Origin: CAZOVB01 sp964583095 | Lineage (GTDB): Bacteria > Planctomycetota > Phycisphaerae > SM23-33 | DNA length: 29,597 nt | Direction: 5' to 3' | Assembly (NCBI GenBank): GCA_964583095.1 | Contig: CAZOVB010000056.1 | Span: forward strand, 1-29,597 | Shown here: one piece after another, positions 1 to 8,643 of the stretch | How the letters are laid out: every line of letters begins with the position of its first letter | How positions within the stretch are numbered: the stretch's first letter is position 1 | Notes under the pieces: model-generated | Database searches by the model: none | What the model saw: the letters and a program-made list of their open reading frames with translations, nothing else | Told to the model about the DNA's origin: nothing | Made by a program: the position numbers and the translations under genes

Positions 1-2
1 GT

Positions 3-836
3 TACGGCCTGCACCCCATGGGCCAAACCGAGGTCCTGCTCGGGCTTTCGCGTGAGGATCTCCGGAAATGGCATGCCGGGAACATCCTCGCAGGCAGGAG
101 CGTCCTGGCCGTCTACGGCGACTTCAACTCCGCCCAGGCCGAGAAGCTTATCCGCGACTCCTTTGCCGATATGGCCAAAGCCGGTGGGAAACCGGACATC
201 CCCTCCAAGCCGCGCAAAGTCGCCGAAGGCGGCAAGCTTCACGTCGTGGAAAAGACCGACCAGCAGCAGGCCGCCGTCGTCATGGGCGTACCCGGCATGA
301 CCATCCGGAACCTGGACGACCGCCTGGCCATCACCGTCCTGGATACGATCATGAGCGGCTACCGCCTGCCCTCGGGCTGGCTGCACACCCAGCTTCGCGG
401 CGAGGGGCTCGTCTATGTCGTCCACGCCTACAACTGGGCAGGACTGGCCCCGGGGACCTTCATGGCCTACGCAGGCTGCGAACCGCCCCAGGCCCGGCGC
501 GTCGTCGAGATCATGCAGGAGAAGTTCCGCAAGGCCGCCGACTACACCCCCACCCAGCAGGAGGTCGACCAGGCCGTCAACATCATCCTCACCGCCGACG
601 TGCTGGACAACCAGACGATGTCCTCGCTGGCGATGTCCGCCGCCCTGGATGAACTCTACGGCCTGGGCTACGACTTCCACAAGAAACAGGCCAAACTGTA
701 TCAGAAAATCACCCCCCAGGACGTGCAGCGCGTCGGCAGGAAGTACTTCTCCGACGGCATCGTCACTGTCGTGGTCACCCCCCAGCCGGGGGTACTGGAA
801 GAGGACCCCCAAGGCCCCCAGCAGGAGAAACCGTGA
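3..836 (+). CDS. M16-family zinc metallopeptidase, C-terminal part (5' end outside window)
   Basis: The frame is open to the left edge, so the ATG at 18 is internal and the N-terminus is missing. The visible part resembles the C-terminal half of M16 (pitrilysin/processing peptidase-like) proteins. An LSREDLRKWH segment is followed by an AVYGDFN strand, matching the usual end of one M16 repeat. Near the middle, LRGEGLVYVVHAYN matches the conserved Arg/Tyr substrate-binding element of the C-terminal M16 domain. The zinc-binding HxxEH motif is not present in this part and would lie upstream if this is the active chain. M16 enzymes degrade peptides or process proteins, often in the envelope. The stop overlaps the GTG of the next gene by four bases, which suggests co-translation. 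Family assignment is good; substrate unknown. Confidence 0.85.
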   Translation, partial: YGLHPMGQTEVLLGLSREDLRKWHAGNILAGRSVLAVYGDFNSAQAEKLIRDSFADMAKAGGKPDIPSKPRKVAEGGKLHVVEKTDQQQAAVVMGVPGMTIRNLDDRLAITVLDTIMSGYRLPSGWLHTQLRGEGLVYVVHAYNWAGLAPGTFMAYAGCEPPQARRVVEIMQEKFRKAADYTPTQQEVDQAVNIILTADVLDNQTMSSLAMSAALDELYGLGYDFHKKQAKLYQKITPQDVQRVGRKYFSDGIVTVVVTPQPGVLEEDPQGPQQEKP

Positions 837-1456
837 CCCGACCCACGGAAGAGATGCACGATCTGAAGCTGGGCGATTTCCTCGAGCAACTCGCCGGCAA
901 GCAACCCACCCCCGGCGGAGGAAGCGTCGCCGGCCTGGCCGCCTCGTTGGCCGTGGGACTGGCCCGGATGAGCCTGAACTACTCCAGGGGCAAGAAGAAA
1001 TTCGCCGATGCAACCGAGCAGCACGAGCATCTTTCGGCCAGGCTGGAAAAGGCCTCTGCCTTCACCCGCACCCTGACGGGGGAAGACGCCGAAGCCTTCG
1101 CCCTCTACCAGCAAAGCGCCTCGCTGCCCGACGGGGACAACAAGAACAGCCAGTCCCAGCTCGCCCTTGCCGCAGCTATCAATGTCCCCAAGGAACTGGC
1201 CAAGCTCTGCCTTTCCCTGCTGGAGGATCTCCACCGGCTGCGCCCGATCTGCACGTCCTGGCTGTTGAGCGATCTCAAGGCCGCCGGGGCCATGGCGGTT
1301 GCAGCGGTGACGATTTGCGAATACAACATCCGCATCAACGCATCGCAACTGGAAGACGCCACCCAGCGCGATGAACTCATTGCCGGGGCCCAGGCCGACG
1401 TCCGCGCCGCGCAAAAGTCCCTGGCAGCCCTGGAATACCGGATCGACAGGACCTGA
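833..1456 (+). CDS. Cyclodeaminase/cyclohydrolase family protein (FTCD C-terminal domain, FchA-like)
   Basis: This 207-residue protein is a stand-alone version of the cyclodeaminase domain of formiminotransferase-cyclodeaminase. The hallmark is PTPGGGSVAG at residues 25-34, followed by Ala-rich helices and the GEDAEAFALYQQ segment that carries a conserved acidic position of the family. Family members act on formimino- or methenyl-tetrahydrofolate; separate single-domain forms such as FchA are methenyl-THF cyclohydrolases in one-carbon metabolism. It starts at GTG in a GTGA overlap with the peptidase stop, and the next gene begins nine bases after its end. Its length is normal for a single-domain member. 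Which folate reaction it catalyses cannot be decided from sequence, and no other folate gene is present nearby. Confidence 0.88.
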   Translation: MTRPTEEMHDLKLGDFLEQLAGKQPTPGGGSVAGLAASLAVGLARMSLNYSRGKKKFADATEQHEHLSARLEKASAFTRTLTGEDAEAFALYQQSASLPDGDNKNSQSQLALAAAINVPKELAKLCLSLLEDLHRLRPICTSWLLSDLKAAGAMAVAAVTICEYNIRINASQLEDATQRDELIAGAQADVRAAQKSLAALEYRIDRT

Positions 1457-1464
1457 CGCGACCT

Positions 1465-1968
1465 ATGGCGCGAGAATTCAACATTGCCCGATCGTCCGGC
1501 TGCTGCCTGCTCTGCCAAAAAGAGCTCCAGCCGGGAGAGAACTACACCGCAACCCTCCGCGAGGCCGACGAAGACTTCTTCCGCGAAGACTTCTGCCTGG
1601 ACTGCTGGGAGAACCAGAAGGACCAGGTCGGGCCGGACGTCTTTGGCATCTGGCTCTCGGAAGTCCCCCAGCCCCGCCGGAAGAAGAAGCTCCTGGTCGA
1701 CAACGAGGTCCTTGTGAATTTCTTCCGCAGGCTCGAGGAGACCCAGGATCCCCAGCGCATCCGTTTCCGCTACGTGCTGACACTCATCCTCATGCGCAAG
1801 AAGATCCTCTCCTACGAGGGGTGCAAGACGTCCGACGGGGTGGAGATCTGGCACATGCGCCATCGGGGCACCAGCGATAGCTACCAGGTCATCGATCCCA
1901 AGCTGACCGAAGACGAGATTTCCTCGCTCAGCGAACAACTCAACGACATCCTGGAGCAGGACCTATGA
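1465..1968 (+). CDS. Uncharacterised protein with two CxxC zinc-ribbon-like pairs
   Basis: This 167-residue protein has no function I recognise. Its N-terminus has CLLC (Cys14/Cys17) and CLDC (Cys44/Cys47), spaced like a treble-clef or zinc-ribbon metal site. A charged region with a PRRKKK patch follows, then a helical segment (RYVLTLILMRKKILSYEG). There is no signal peptide, so it is probably cytoplasmic. The ending (LTEDEISSLSEQLNDILEQDL) is acidic and helical. It sits inside the + strand run, and its stop overlaps the next ATG as ATGA, indicating translational coupling to the lipoprotein gene. A structural zinc site is inferred from cysteine spacing only. A short planctomycete-restricted family is possible but could not be checked. 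Confidence 0.75.
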   Translation: MAREFNIARSSGCCLLCQKELQPGENYTATLREADEDFFREDFCLDCWENQKDQVGPDVFGIWLSEVPQPRRKKKLLVDNEVLVNFFRRLEETQDPQRIRFRYVLTLILMRKKILSYEGCKTSDGVEIWHMRHRGTSDSYQVIDPKLTEDEISSLSEQLNDILEQDL

Positions 1969-2930
1969 TCCACCTGAAGCGATTTCTCTGCGCCGCTGCG
2001 ATGGCAGCGCTGCTGCTTGGCGCCTGGGGCTGCTGCAAGGTCACCTGTCCCGACCCGGCCTCGCTGGTCGGCGTCGAGACCATCGTGGCCGACTACAACC
2101 ACAACGCCGACAAGGTGCCCTACCTCTGGTCGCGCGCTCACGTGAAGATCCTCATCCACGACCCCGGCAGCGGCGTGCCGGTCTTCCGCTACGGGGACCT
2201 GGTGGGCGACTTCAATGGCCTGGTCCTGCTGGAGAAAGATCCGGAAAACCCGGCCGGCCCGGCCAACTTTCTGCTCAAGGTCGGCGAACCGGGGGGCAAT
2301 ACCGTCTTTGCCCTGGGCAACAGCCTGGTTGACGGCATGTACCACCTCTGGTATCGAAAGGATGAGCCTGTCGCCTGGGTCGGCCCTACCGACCTGGCCG
2401 GGGCGCCCGGAACTTCCATTCCCATCGATCCGCTCCTGCTGGCCAATGTCTTTACCATCAAGCCTCTGCCGGATCTGAAATCCGTCCCCGTCGTTACCCA
2501 GCGCATCCAGACCCAGTGCGAGTGTGCGTATATTCTGACCTACGCCGCCCGCCAGCCGGTCTCGCAGAATATCCTGGCCCGGGGGGAGTATGTCTTCCCC
2601 TGGCTGCCCAAGGGCCCGGGAAAACTGCAGGAAATCCGCTTTTTCGACCCGGTGGGAATGGTGGCCCTGCGAGCCGAGGTCGGCGACTATCGCACCATGG
2701 ATACCTCCACCCTCCAAGAGCCCCCCGAGACGCCGGCCCTGCTGGCCCATCGGATCAAGCTGACCGCCTATGACGCAAAGACCCGCAAGACCGCCATGAC
2801 AATGGAGATCCATCTGGAAAACGCATCCACCAAGTTCGTACTATACCCTGCCGCCTGCCGCCTGGACAACGCCATGCCCCCCGATGTCCGCTCCCAGGCC
2901 AAACCGGTGGAAATCCGACGACCTCAATAA
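1965..2930 (+). CDS. Predicted lipoprotein of unknown function
   Basis: This 321-residue protein begins with a signal peptide: charged HLKR, a hydrophobic Ala/Leu core, then AWGC as a plausible lipobox, so lipid attachment is predicted at Cys23. The mature part has no membrane segments and looks like a beta-rich extracytoplasmic domain with many short strands (for example GVPVFRYGDLVGDFNGLVLL and RIKLTAYDAKT). I recognise no enzyme motif. An envelope-assembly or binding role is possible but speculative. It overlaps the upstream zinc-binding gene as ATGA, and the RDD protein gene starts 13 bases after its stop, so the three look like one transcription unit. The similarity of some planctomycete lipoproteins to outer-membrane carrier proteins was considered but is not supported by a motif. 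Confidence 0.8.
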   Translation: MIHLKRFLCAAAMAALLLGAWGCCKVTCPDPASLVGVETIVADYNHNADKVPYLWSRAHVKILIHDPGSGVPVFRYGDLVGDFNGLVLLEKDPENPAGPANFLLKVGEPGGNTVFALGNSLVDGMYHLWYRKDEPVAWVGPTDLAGAPGTSIPIDPLLLANVFTIKPLPDLKSVPVVTQRIQTQCECAYILTYAARQPVSQNILARGEYVFPWLPKGPGKLQEIRFFDPVGMVALRAEVGDYRTMDTSTLQEPPETPALLAHRIKLTAYDAKTRKTAMTMEIHLENASTKFVLYPAACRLDNAMPPDVRSQAKPVEIRRPQ

Positions 2931-2943
2931 GCCAGGGAGACCC

Positions 2944-4872
2944 ATGGCCTTGAATCGATCACGTTGTTGCTTCCTTCTTGCCTTGCTGCTTACGGCATGG
3001 CCGGCCTCGCCGCTGCGCGGTCAGACCGACATCCTCTGCCGCGGAAACCAGCAAGTCCTCTGGGCACTGGTCAGAGAGGATGGCTCCTTCCAGGCCTACC
3101 AGAAACTCCTGGGAGAGCCCTGGAAGAAGGTCTTCCGCGAACCCGGAAACGGAGAGCCCCTGGCCGCCGCCGCCGTCGGGCCCCAGTTGGCCCTGGTCCT
3201 CCAACCCAGGCAACTGTACCGCCTGGACAGCCCGGGAAGGCTCCTGCCCCAGCGAAAACCGATCGGCGTTTCCCAGTGGCCCGACGATGCCCGACACGTC
3301 GCCCTGGCCGATGCGACCAACCTTTTATGGGCAGGCCGAAACCCCTTCCATATCCTGGTGGCCGTGGCGAGAAAGGCTCCCCAGCCTGAACCATCCCAGC
3401 CCGACACGGAAGCCCCGCAAGGCGAGGGCCAGGAGTCGTCCGAGCAGCAGCCGGCACAGCCGGACTCGGCTGCCACCCCGGCTCAGACCTCCATCCCGGC
3501 AAGGATGGGGCTGATCGGGTACACCGGCAGCGACTGGGTCTACCTGGGAGATGCCGGCTCGGCTACCCTCACCGATACCTCCCGGATTCGCCTGGCTGTG
3601 GCGGCCGGCAAGATCTATATGCTCATCTCCGCCGATGCCCAGGGCGAAAATCGCCTCGTGCAGATCACCCTGGCCAGGAAGGAAACGCCCGGGGAAGAAG
3701 AGGCCTCAGCATCCCAAACTCCCCAGCCGTTGGAAGACATCCTCCTCCAGACGCAAGTGGTCCCGCTTCCCGAAGAGGCCTCGGGCTCCCGGGCCACGGA
3801 GCTGATGGTCTTTCCCGGTCAACTGGTCATCCCCCTGGTCACCGGCGGGGCCGATCCGGCTGCCCGGCCGGCCGGTGGCATCGAGGCCATGGGAGACAGC
3901 CAGGATGATCAACCCCAGGAAGATTCCTCCGCGCCTCCGGTGAACGTTGATCTTCTATTGATCGACCTGGCGGGACTCCAGAGCGAGCTTCGTCCCGTGG
4001 CCCCGGACCAGAAAGACCCCTTCTCGGGTCAGGTACCGGGCATCGGGCGACTTGGCGAGAACCTGTTGTTCCTCTGGAAGACCGGTGAGACCTGGCAGGG
4101 GGCCCGCAGAACCCTCCGGGGCGAATTGGCCGGGGAAGACGCCTTGGAAGCCTTCAACAAGAAGCCCCCGGACGTCGATGCCGCCCAGTTGAAATACTAC
4201 ATTCTCCTGGCCACCGCCGCGGTGATCATGACATTGGTCATCCTCAAACCTCGCGGGCCGATCCAGCCCTTTGCCCTGCCCCAGGGAGTCCGCCCGGCCC
4301 GGCTGCCGTTTCGGCTGCTGGCCTTCCTGATCGACATGGTCCCCTTCAATGTCCTCGGGTTCATCGTGTTCCCCTGGGACACCCAGTTCTTCCTGGATCA
4401 TTCCCAGGAGGTCATGGCCGGAACCATGCCCAACTTCATCTACTTCATGGTCTTTACCACTTTGGGGTATGTGGCCTACTGTATCGTCATGGAAGGCCTC
4501 TACGGCTGGACGCTGGGCAAGCGGATCTTCCGCATCCGGGTGGTTTCCAGTCAGGCCCGGCGAGCCGACTTCCGGGCAGCGGTCCTGCGAAATATCACCA
4601 AGTGCGTGGAACTGCTGATGGAGTATGCAATCTTCCTGTTGCTGCTTCCCCTTCTGAACCGTTACCGCCAGCGGGTGGGAGACATCCTGGCCTCGACGAC
4701 CGTCGTGGATGAACGAAGCCTCCAGCCGGGAATGCTGGAAGGATCTTCCGAAAACCAGAGGAACATCCTGGACTCCGGGGCCGAAGCCGGCGGCGAGTCC
4801 GACCAGCAGCAGGACCAGGAGGATTCTTCCCAGGACGCTGCGGAGCAGGAGCAGGACAAGGACAAGAGTTGA
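2944..4872 (+). CDS. RDD-family membrane protein with large extracytoplasmic N-terminal region
   Basis: The ATG at 2944 was chosen over the in-frame ATG at 2884. It is preceded by AGGGAGA and starts directly with a signal peptide (LNRSRCC, a Leu/Ala-rich core, PLRGQ), and it does not overlap the lipoprotein gene. The 642-residue product has an extracytoplasmic region of about 390 residues with repeated beta-like segments and Pro/Gln/Glu/Ser-rich linkers near residues 145-180 and 300-330. A membrane segment follows near 417-434, then an RDD domain at about 450-588 with its Arg/Asp-containing first helix (RLLAFLIDMVPFN) and GWTLGKRIFRIRVV. The tail is rich in Gln, Asp and Glu. RDD domains occur in poorly understood membrane proteins, some proposed to be transporters. 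No transport substrate can be inferred. Confidence 0.85.
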   Translation: MALNRSRCCFLLALLLTAWPASPLRGQTDILCRGNQQVLWALVREDGSFQAYQKLLGEPWKKVFREPGNGEPLAAAAVGPQLALVLQPRQLYRLDSPGRLLPQRKPIGVSQWPDDARHVALADATNLLWAGRNPFHILVAVARKAPQPEPSQPDTEAPQGEGQESSEQQPAQPDSAATPAQTSIPARMGLIGYTGSDWVYLGDAGSATLTDTSRIRLAVAAGKIYMLISADAQGENRLVQITLARKETPGEEEASASQTPQPLEDILLQTQVVPLPEEASGSRATELMVFPGQLVIPLVTGGADPAARPAGGIEAMGDSQDDQPQEDSSAPPVNVDLLLIDLAGLQSELRPVAPDQKDPFSGQVPGIGRLGENLLFLWKTGETWQGARRTLRGELAGEDALEAFNKKPPDVDAAQLKYYILLATAAVIMTLVILKPRGPIQPFALPQGVRPARLPFRLLAFLIDMVPFNVLGFIVFPWDTQFFLDHSQEVMAGTMPNFIYFMVFTTLGYVAYCIVMEGLYGWTLGKRIFRIRVVSSQARRADFRAAVLRNITKCVELLMEYAIFLLLLPLLNRYRQRVGDILASTTVVDERSLQPGMLEGSSENQRNILDSGAEAGGESDQQQDQEDSSQDAAEQEQDKDKS

Positions 4873-4882
4873 GGCGGCTTTG

Positions 4883-4899
4883 CCGGGGTCCAGCCCCGG
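4883..4899. other. Small GC hairpin between convergent genes
   Basis: A six-base inverted repeat (CCGGGG and CCCCGG, five-base loop) lies between the stops of the RDD gene and the oppositely oriented metallophosphatase gene. It may help end transcription from either side. However, neither strand has a T-tract directly after the stem, so it is not a canonical intrinsic terminator. Confidence 0.3.
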
Positions 4900-4908
4900 G
4901 GAAAATGC

Positions 4909-5895
4909 TCAGCGCTGCCCGCGGACCTGGGCCACGTACTGACGGTACAGGTTCAGCAGGCGCGGATCGATCGGCCAGCGGGTATCGACCGTCTCCAGGC
5001 GAAGGTCCATCTCGATCTGCTCGGGGCTTTTCACCTTCAGCGCCACCACCGAAACCACCTGGGAACCGCCCACGGTAACGATACGTGAAGCCCCTGCGCG
5101 GTCGACATGGCTGCGGGGCTGGTCGCCCTGGCCTCGGAGAATCAGCACGGGCCCGGCCTCCCGGGCCACCTGCCTTGCAAACGAAGCCGAGCCGTGGACC
5201 AGTACGACCACAACCTTTCCGGAACGTCGGAGTTTCAAGGCCAGGTCGCCGAGCTTTTCCAGGTCGGTCGGCTCGATTCGATCGCGGACCTGCCCGGGAA
5301 GGAAATGCAACGCCTCGCCGGACAGGGCTGAGAGAAGGATGATATCTTCCGAACCCGGGATCGCCACGCCCAGGCGCCGTCGCAACTGGAGTGACTCGGG
5401 CGCGTTGCGGACCTCGACGCCCGTGGCCAGCAGTACCGGACGATCCAGGGTCATCCTCTCACCGAGGGTCTCGGGGCCTTGGGCCCATTCGTGGTTGCCC
5501 GGCAGAAGCACGTCGTAGCCGAGCATGGCATAGGCCTCGGGGATAAAACGGTTTCGCCGTTCGTCCGGATCGTAGTGCAGCGCGTTGCCCAGATCCACCA
5601 CCTGCACACGCTGGAAGGCATTGCGATAGGATTGGATCAGCCCGCTTCGCCTCGAAAGCCCCCCCGTCATGGAAGAGGGACAATCGCAGAGTTCCATCAT
5701 CGCGTTGGTCCCCCCGGTTGCGACTAAGACCACGTCCGGCTCAAAGGCAAACTCCTCCACCGGCGGAAGCGGGTGGGCAGAGAGCCTGGGGGAATCCCCT
5801 CGGCAGCCCGAGCAGGTCCCAATCGCAGCCAGCAGGGCCAGAAGCGCCGTCCGGGCCGTAGATCCTCCCCGCCCTGCCGGCCTGGGACCGATCAT
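4909..5895 (-). CDS. Metallophosphatase/5'-nucleotidase-like lipoprotein
   Basis: This 328-residue protein has an N-terminal signal (TARTALLALLAAIG) and a probable lipidated Cys (CSGC, Cys31), so it is likely exported and membrane-anchored. Its GNHEW motif is the Asn-His-Glu metal-binding element of calcineurin-type metallophosphatases. DLGN and VLVHGSA sit where other metal ligands of the 5'-nucleotidase fold are expected. ELCDCPSSMTGGLSRRSGLI resembles the CxC...GGLxRR element of one branch of 5'-nucleotidase-like envelope proteins. The usual first DxH motif is not obvious, so catalytic activity is uncertain. Its ATG overlaps the stop of the S41 protease gene upstream (ATGA), so the two proteins are probably made together. 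A nucleotidase, a cyclic phosphodiesterase or a non-catalytic binding protein are all possible. Confidence 0.72.
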   Translation of the reverse strand: MIGPRPAGRGGSTARTALLALLAAIGTCSGCRGDSPRLSAHPLPPVEEFAFEPDVVLVATGGTNAMMELCDCPSSMTGGLSRRSGLIQSYRNAFQRVQVVDLGNALHYDPDERRNRFIPEAYAMLGYDVLLPGNHEWAQGPETLGERMTLDRPVLLATGVEVRNAPESLQLRRRLGVAIPGSEDIILLSALSGEALHFLPGQVRDRIEPTDLEKLGDLALKLRRSGKVVVVLVHGSASFARQVAREAGPVLILRGQGDQPRSHVDRAGASRIVTVGGSQVVSVVALKVKSPEQIEMDLRLETVDTRWPIDPRLLNLYRQYVAQVRGQR

Positions 5896-8459
5896 TTGTC
5901 CTCGCTGTCATCGTCGCGGACGGCTGCACGAACCGCGGACCGGCCGCTCTCGATCTTGGCCAGCTTCAGCAGCGTTACCGCGGTCTGAAGCTGCAGATCG
6001 GCCTCGTACTGGTTGGCCAACTGCTCGTCGAGTTTCTCGTTCTTCTCGACCAGCAGATCGGTCTCGCTTCGCAGGGAGAGCCACTCGCGCGTCTGCCTGG
6101 GGGTCATGTGCATGGGCACGTCCGGGGCTACGCCGTAGTCCTTCTTGCCGTTCTGGCGGTGGAGCAGGCGGCCGGTGGGAAGGTAGTAGTAGGCCGTGGT
6201 AAGTTTCAGCATCGACTTGTTGAACCGGATCGGAATCACGTTCTGTACGCTGCCCTTGCCGTAGCTGCGTCGGCCAACGACGGTGGCGCGTTTCCAGTCC
6301 TTCAGGGCGCCGGAGACAATTTCCGCCGCCGAAGCCGACACGTCATTGATCAGCACGACCACGTTTCCGCCCAGGAAGTGGCCCGAAGCATTGGCCTTGC
6401 GAACATCCGCGGCTTGCTGGCGTCCTTTGGTGGTGACAATCTTTCCCCCAACGAGAAACTCGTTGCTGACCTTCTGGGCCGAATCCAGCAGCCCGCCGGG
6501 GTTGAACCGCAAATCCAGCACGAGTTCCTCAACGCCCTGGGACTTGAGCTGCCCCAGGGCCTTGGCCAGGTCCCGGTGCGTCTCGGAGGTGAACTGTTCG
6601 ACCCGGATATAGCCGATCTGGTCCTTGATATCCACGCGGTAGCTCCAGTCGCCGCTGGTATTGACCCTTCGCCACCCTTTGACCGTGCGGATGAGAATCT
6701 CATCGCGAACAACCCGGACCTCGAACGGTTTGAGCACGCCTTCGCGCTTGATCGTCAGCGTCACCCGTGTGCCCTTGGGGCCGGAGATCATCTTCACCAG
6801 CTTGTCGATGTCATGATCCTTGGTGTCCTTGCCTTCGACGGCCACGATCAGGTCGCCGGCCTTGATGCCCGCATCGACGGCGGGGCTCTCCGGCAGCGGC
6901 GTCACCACGCGCAAAGGCTGGCCGGGCTCCTTGGAAATCTGGATCCCGACCCCACCGAATCGACCCATGATGGACTTGCGGAAATCGGCGTACTCGGTCG
7001 GCCAGATCATCGAACTGAAGCGGTCCAGCTCGCCCAATGCGCCGTCGGCGAATTCCTTGGCCAGCACGGCCGTGGGAAGCTCCACCGTCTGCTCCGAGCG
7101 ACTCAGAAGCGAATTCATCGCCAGCTTCAGATCCAGCGAGGAAGGGTTGGCCTTGTCCTGGTAATGCCCGCGGATCTCCTCCAGTTGGGAGAGGAACCGC
7201 CCCCGCTTGGCTTCGTCGGCCAGGCCGGGGAACGTCTGGGCCACCTGTGGCGTCTCGGCCAGCACCTTTACGCTCTCCAGTGCGCCTATGATGAGCTTGC
7301 GGTAGTCGACGGGTTTTACGTAATTGCGCCCGATCTGCTCGATGGTGTCGCGCACCATGCTCGCGTCGATCCCGGCCACCTGCTCGCGCCAGCGGTCCTT
7401 GTCTTCCTCAGGCGTATCGTCTTCCACGCCGTAGAGGCGAAGCATTCGCACGTGGGTGCGGGCGCGCTTTTCCAGTTCCTGGTATTGCTCGCTGCTCTCG
7501 TCGAGGTTCTTGAGGCCCGCAAAGGCAGCCAGGGCGTCGTACCACTGGGCGTCCTGCTGGGCCTGGCGACCGATGCGCATCGCCTCCGCCACCACGCTGG
7601 AATACCAGGGCTCCTGGACGACATCGATGTTCTCGGGGGCGATCATCTTGGCCAGTTGCGCCTGGGCTACCGCGATCCGCCAGACCTCCTCGTTGACAAG
7701 GGTTTCCAGATCGGCCAGGGACTCGGACAGAAGCTCTTCGGGTTCCTTGAGTTTCCGGGCCTGGGCCTTGAGTTGCTCGCGGTCCTCTGCCTCAAGCGTC
7801 TTCCAGGCGTCGCGATAGGCTTCGCTCCGGCGGGCGTATTGCTGGGCGAGCTGGCGGAATTCGCGGGCGTACTCGCTCTTGTCTTCCTTGAGCAGTGCCT
7901 TGGCCTCGTCCAGGGCCTTGACCGCTTCGATCAGGGCTTCGACGGTCTCGTTGCGGATCTTTTCCAGCTCCTCCAGATCGATTCGCTCCAGCCCGACAGC
8001 GGTGGTCGCACCGGCCTGGGCCTGGCCCACGCCTTCTTCCACTTTCTTTCGAAGGGGCTCGAGGAGGTCCTTTTCGGCCAGTTTCGGCTGGTACTGCATG
8101 GCCTTGAGGCTTCGCCAGATGCGCTGGACGGCCTGCTGGTATTCCTTGTTCCGCTGGGCGTCGTGCTCGGCCTTGTTGGCCAGAAAGGCCGTCAAGAGCC
8201 GCACGGCCTCGGCCGAGGCCTGGTCCTGCCCGTCGCGCCGGCCGGCTTTACGGAACGCTTCGAGGGCCTCATCGAACCGCCCCTGCCGGGCCATCTGGAA
8301 ACCCAACCGACGAAGGTCCGAAGGCTTGACCTCCGGAGCCGACTCCTGCGTGACGGACACGGCCGGCTGGGCGACGCCGGGCGAAGCAGCCAGAAAAAGG
8401 GCCAGAACCCCAGCCAGAACCGCTGAGCCCAATTGCACATTCTTCGTTTTGTAGGTCAC
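5892..8459 (-). CDS. C-terminal-processing-type S41 peptidase with PDZ domain and long helical N-terminal region
   Basis: The protein is 855 residues from the GTG at 8459. That start is preferred because AGGAG lies six bases before it, whereas the ATG at 8465 touches the AGGAG. A signal peptide follows (VLAGVLALFLAASPGVAQ). Residues of about 45-480 are mostly charged helix, with a TPR-like stretch near 50-75 and coiled-coil character. A PDZ domain lies near 500-590 (GVGIQI, then GIKAGDLIVAVEG). The S41 domain follows with FNPGG, NDVSASAAEIVSGALKD and SYGKGSVQ. By analogy with Prc/CtpB the catalytic Ser/Lys/Gln are Ser710, Lys735 and Gln739, all present. Such proteases trim or degrade envelope proteins. 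The length is well above the usual 400-550 residues because of the N-terminal region. Its stop overlaps the metallophosphatase start. Confidence 0.9.
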   Translation of the reverse strand: MTYKTKNVQLGSAVLAGVLALFLAASPGVAQPAVSVTQESAPEVKPSDLRRLGFQMARQGRFDEALEAFRKAGRRDGQDQASAEAVRLLTAFLANKAEHDAQRNKEYQQAVQRIWRSLKAMQYQPKLAEKDLLEPLRKKVEEGVGQAQAGATTAVGLERIDLEELEKIRNETVEALIEAVKALDEAKALLKEDKSEYAREFRQLAQQYARRSEAYRDAWKTLEAEDREQLKAQARKLKEPEELLSESLADLETLVNEEVWRIAVAQAQLAKMIAPENIDVVQEPWYSSVVAEAMRIGRQAQQDAQWYDALAAFAGLKNLDESSEQYQELEKRARTHVRMLRLYGVEDDTPEEDKDRWREQVAGIDASMVRDTIEQIGRNYVKPVDYRKLIIGALESVKVLAETPQVAQTFPGLADEAKRGRFLSQLEEIRGHYQDKANPSSLDLKLAMNSLLSRSEQTVELPTAVLAKEFADGALGELDRFSSMIWPTEYADFRKSIMGRFGGVGIQISKEPGQPLRVVTPLPESPAVDAGIKAGDLIVAVEGKDTKDHDIDKLVKMISGPKGTRVTLTIKREGVLKPFEVRVVRDEILIRTVKGWRRVNTSGDWSYRVDIKDQIGYIRVEQFTSETHRDLAKALGQLKSQGVEELVLDLRFNPGGLLDSAQKVSNEFLVGGKIVTTKGRQQAADVRKANASGHFLGGNVVVLINDVSASAAEIVSGALKDWKRATVVGRRSYGKGSVQNVIPIRFNKSMLKLTTAYYYLPTGRLLHRQNGKKDYGVAPDVPMHMTPRQTREWLSLRSETDLLVEKNEKLDEQLANQYEADLQLQTAVTLLKLAKIESGRSAVRAAVRDDDSEDK

Positions 8460-8465
8460 GAACAT

Positions 8466-8470
8466 CTCCT
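8466..8470 (-). promoter_or_regulatory. Shine-Dalgarno site that decides the S41 peptidase start
   Basis: AGGAG on the minus strand lies six bases before the GTG at 8459 and directly abuts the alternative ATG at 8465. The spacing makes GTG the likely initiation codon; the ATG is too close to be used efficiently. Confidence 0.6.
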
Positions 8471-8600
8471 GTTGCGAGTCTCTGTCACATGAGCATCCAG
8501 CATACACACTACGCACGATTCACGCCAGCCTGGCAGCGCCGGCCAGATGCCTATCCTTATCTCGGAAGAACCCCGGGGCGATCCCCCGCGGATTCCATAC

Positions 8601-8606
8601 ATTATA
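8601..8606 (-). promoter_or_regulatory. Possible -10 element for the S41 peptidase unit
   Basis: A perfect TATAAT on the minus strand lies about 140 bases before the S41 start and just after the terminator of the small basic-protein gene. No convincing -35 hexamer is found 16-18 bases upstream, so the promoter call rests mainly on the -10 match and on the position. Confidence 0.35.
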
Positions 8607-8643
8607 GAACGACCCACAACGCAGGAAGTTCTGGCCTTGGCGC

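Noticed and set aside
6108..8426. Plus-strand reading frame of 772 codons opposite the S41 peptidase
   Set aside because: Antisense shadow; the minus strand has the PDZ and S41 motifs. No ribosome-binding site of note precedes it.
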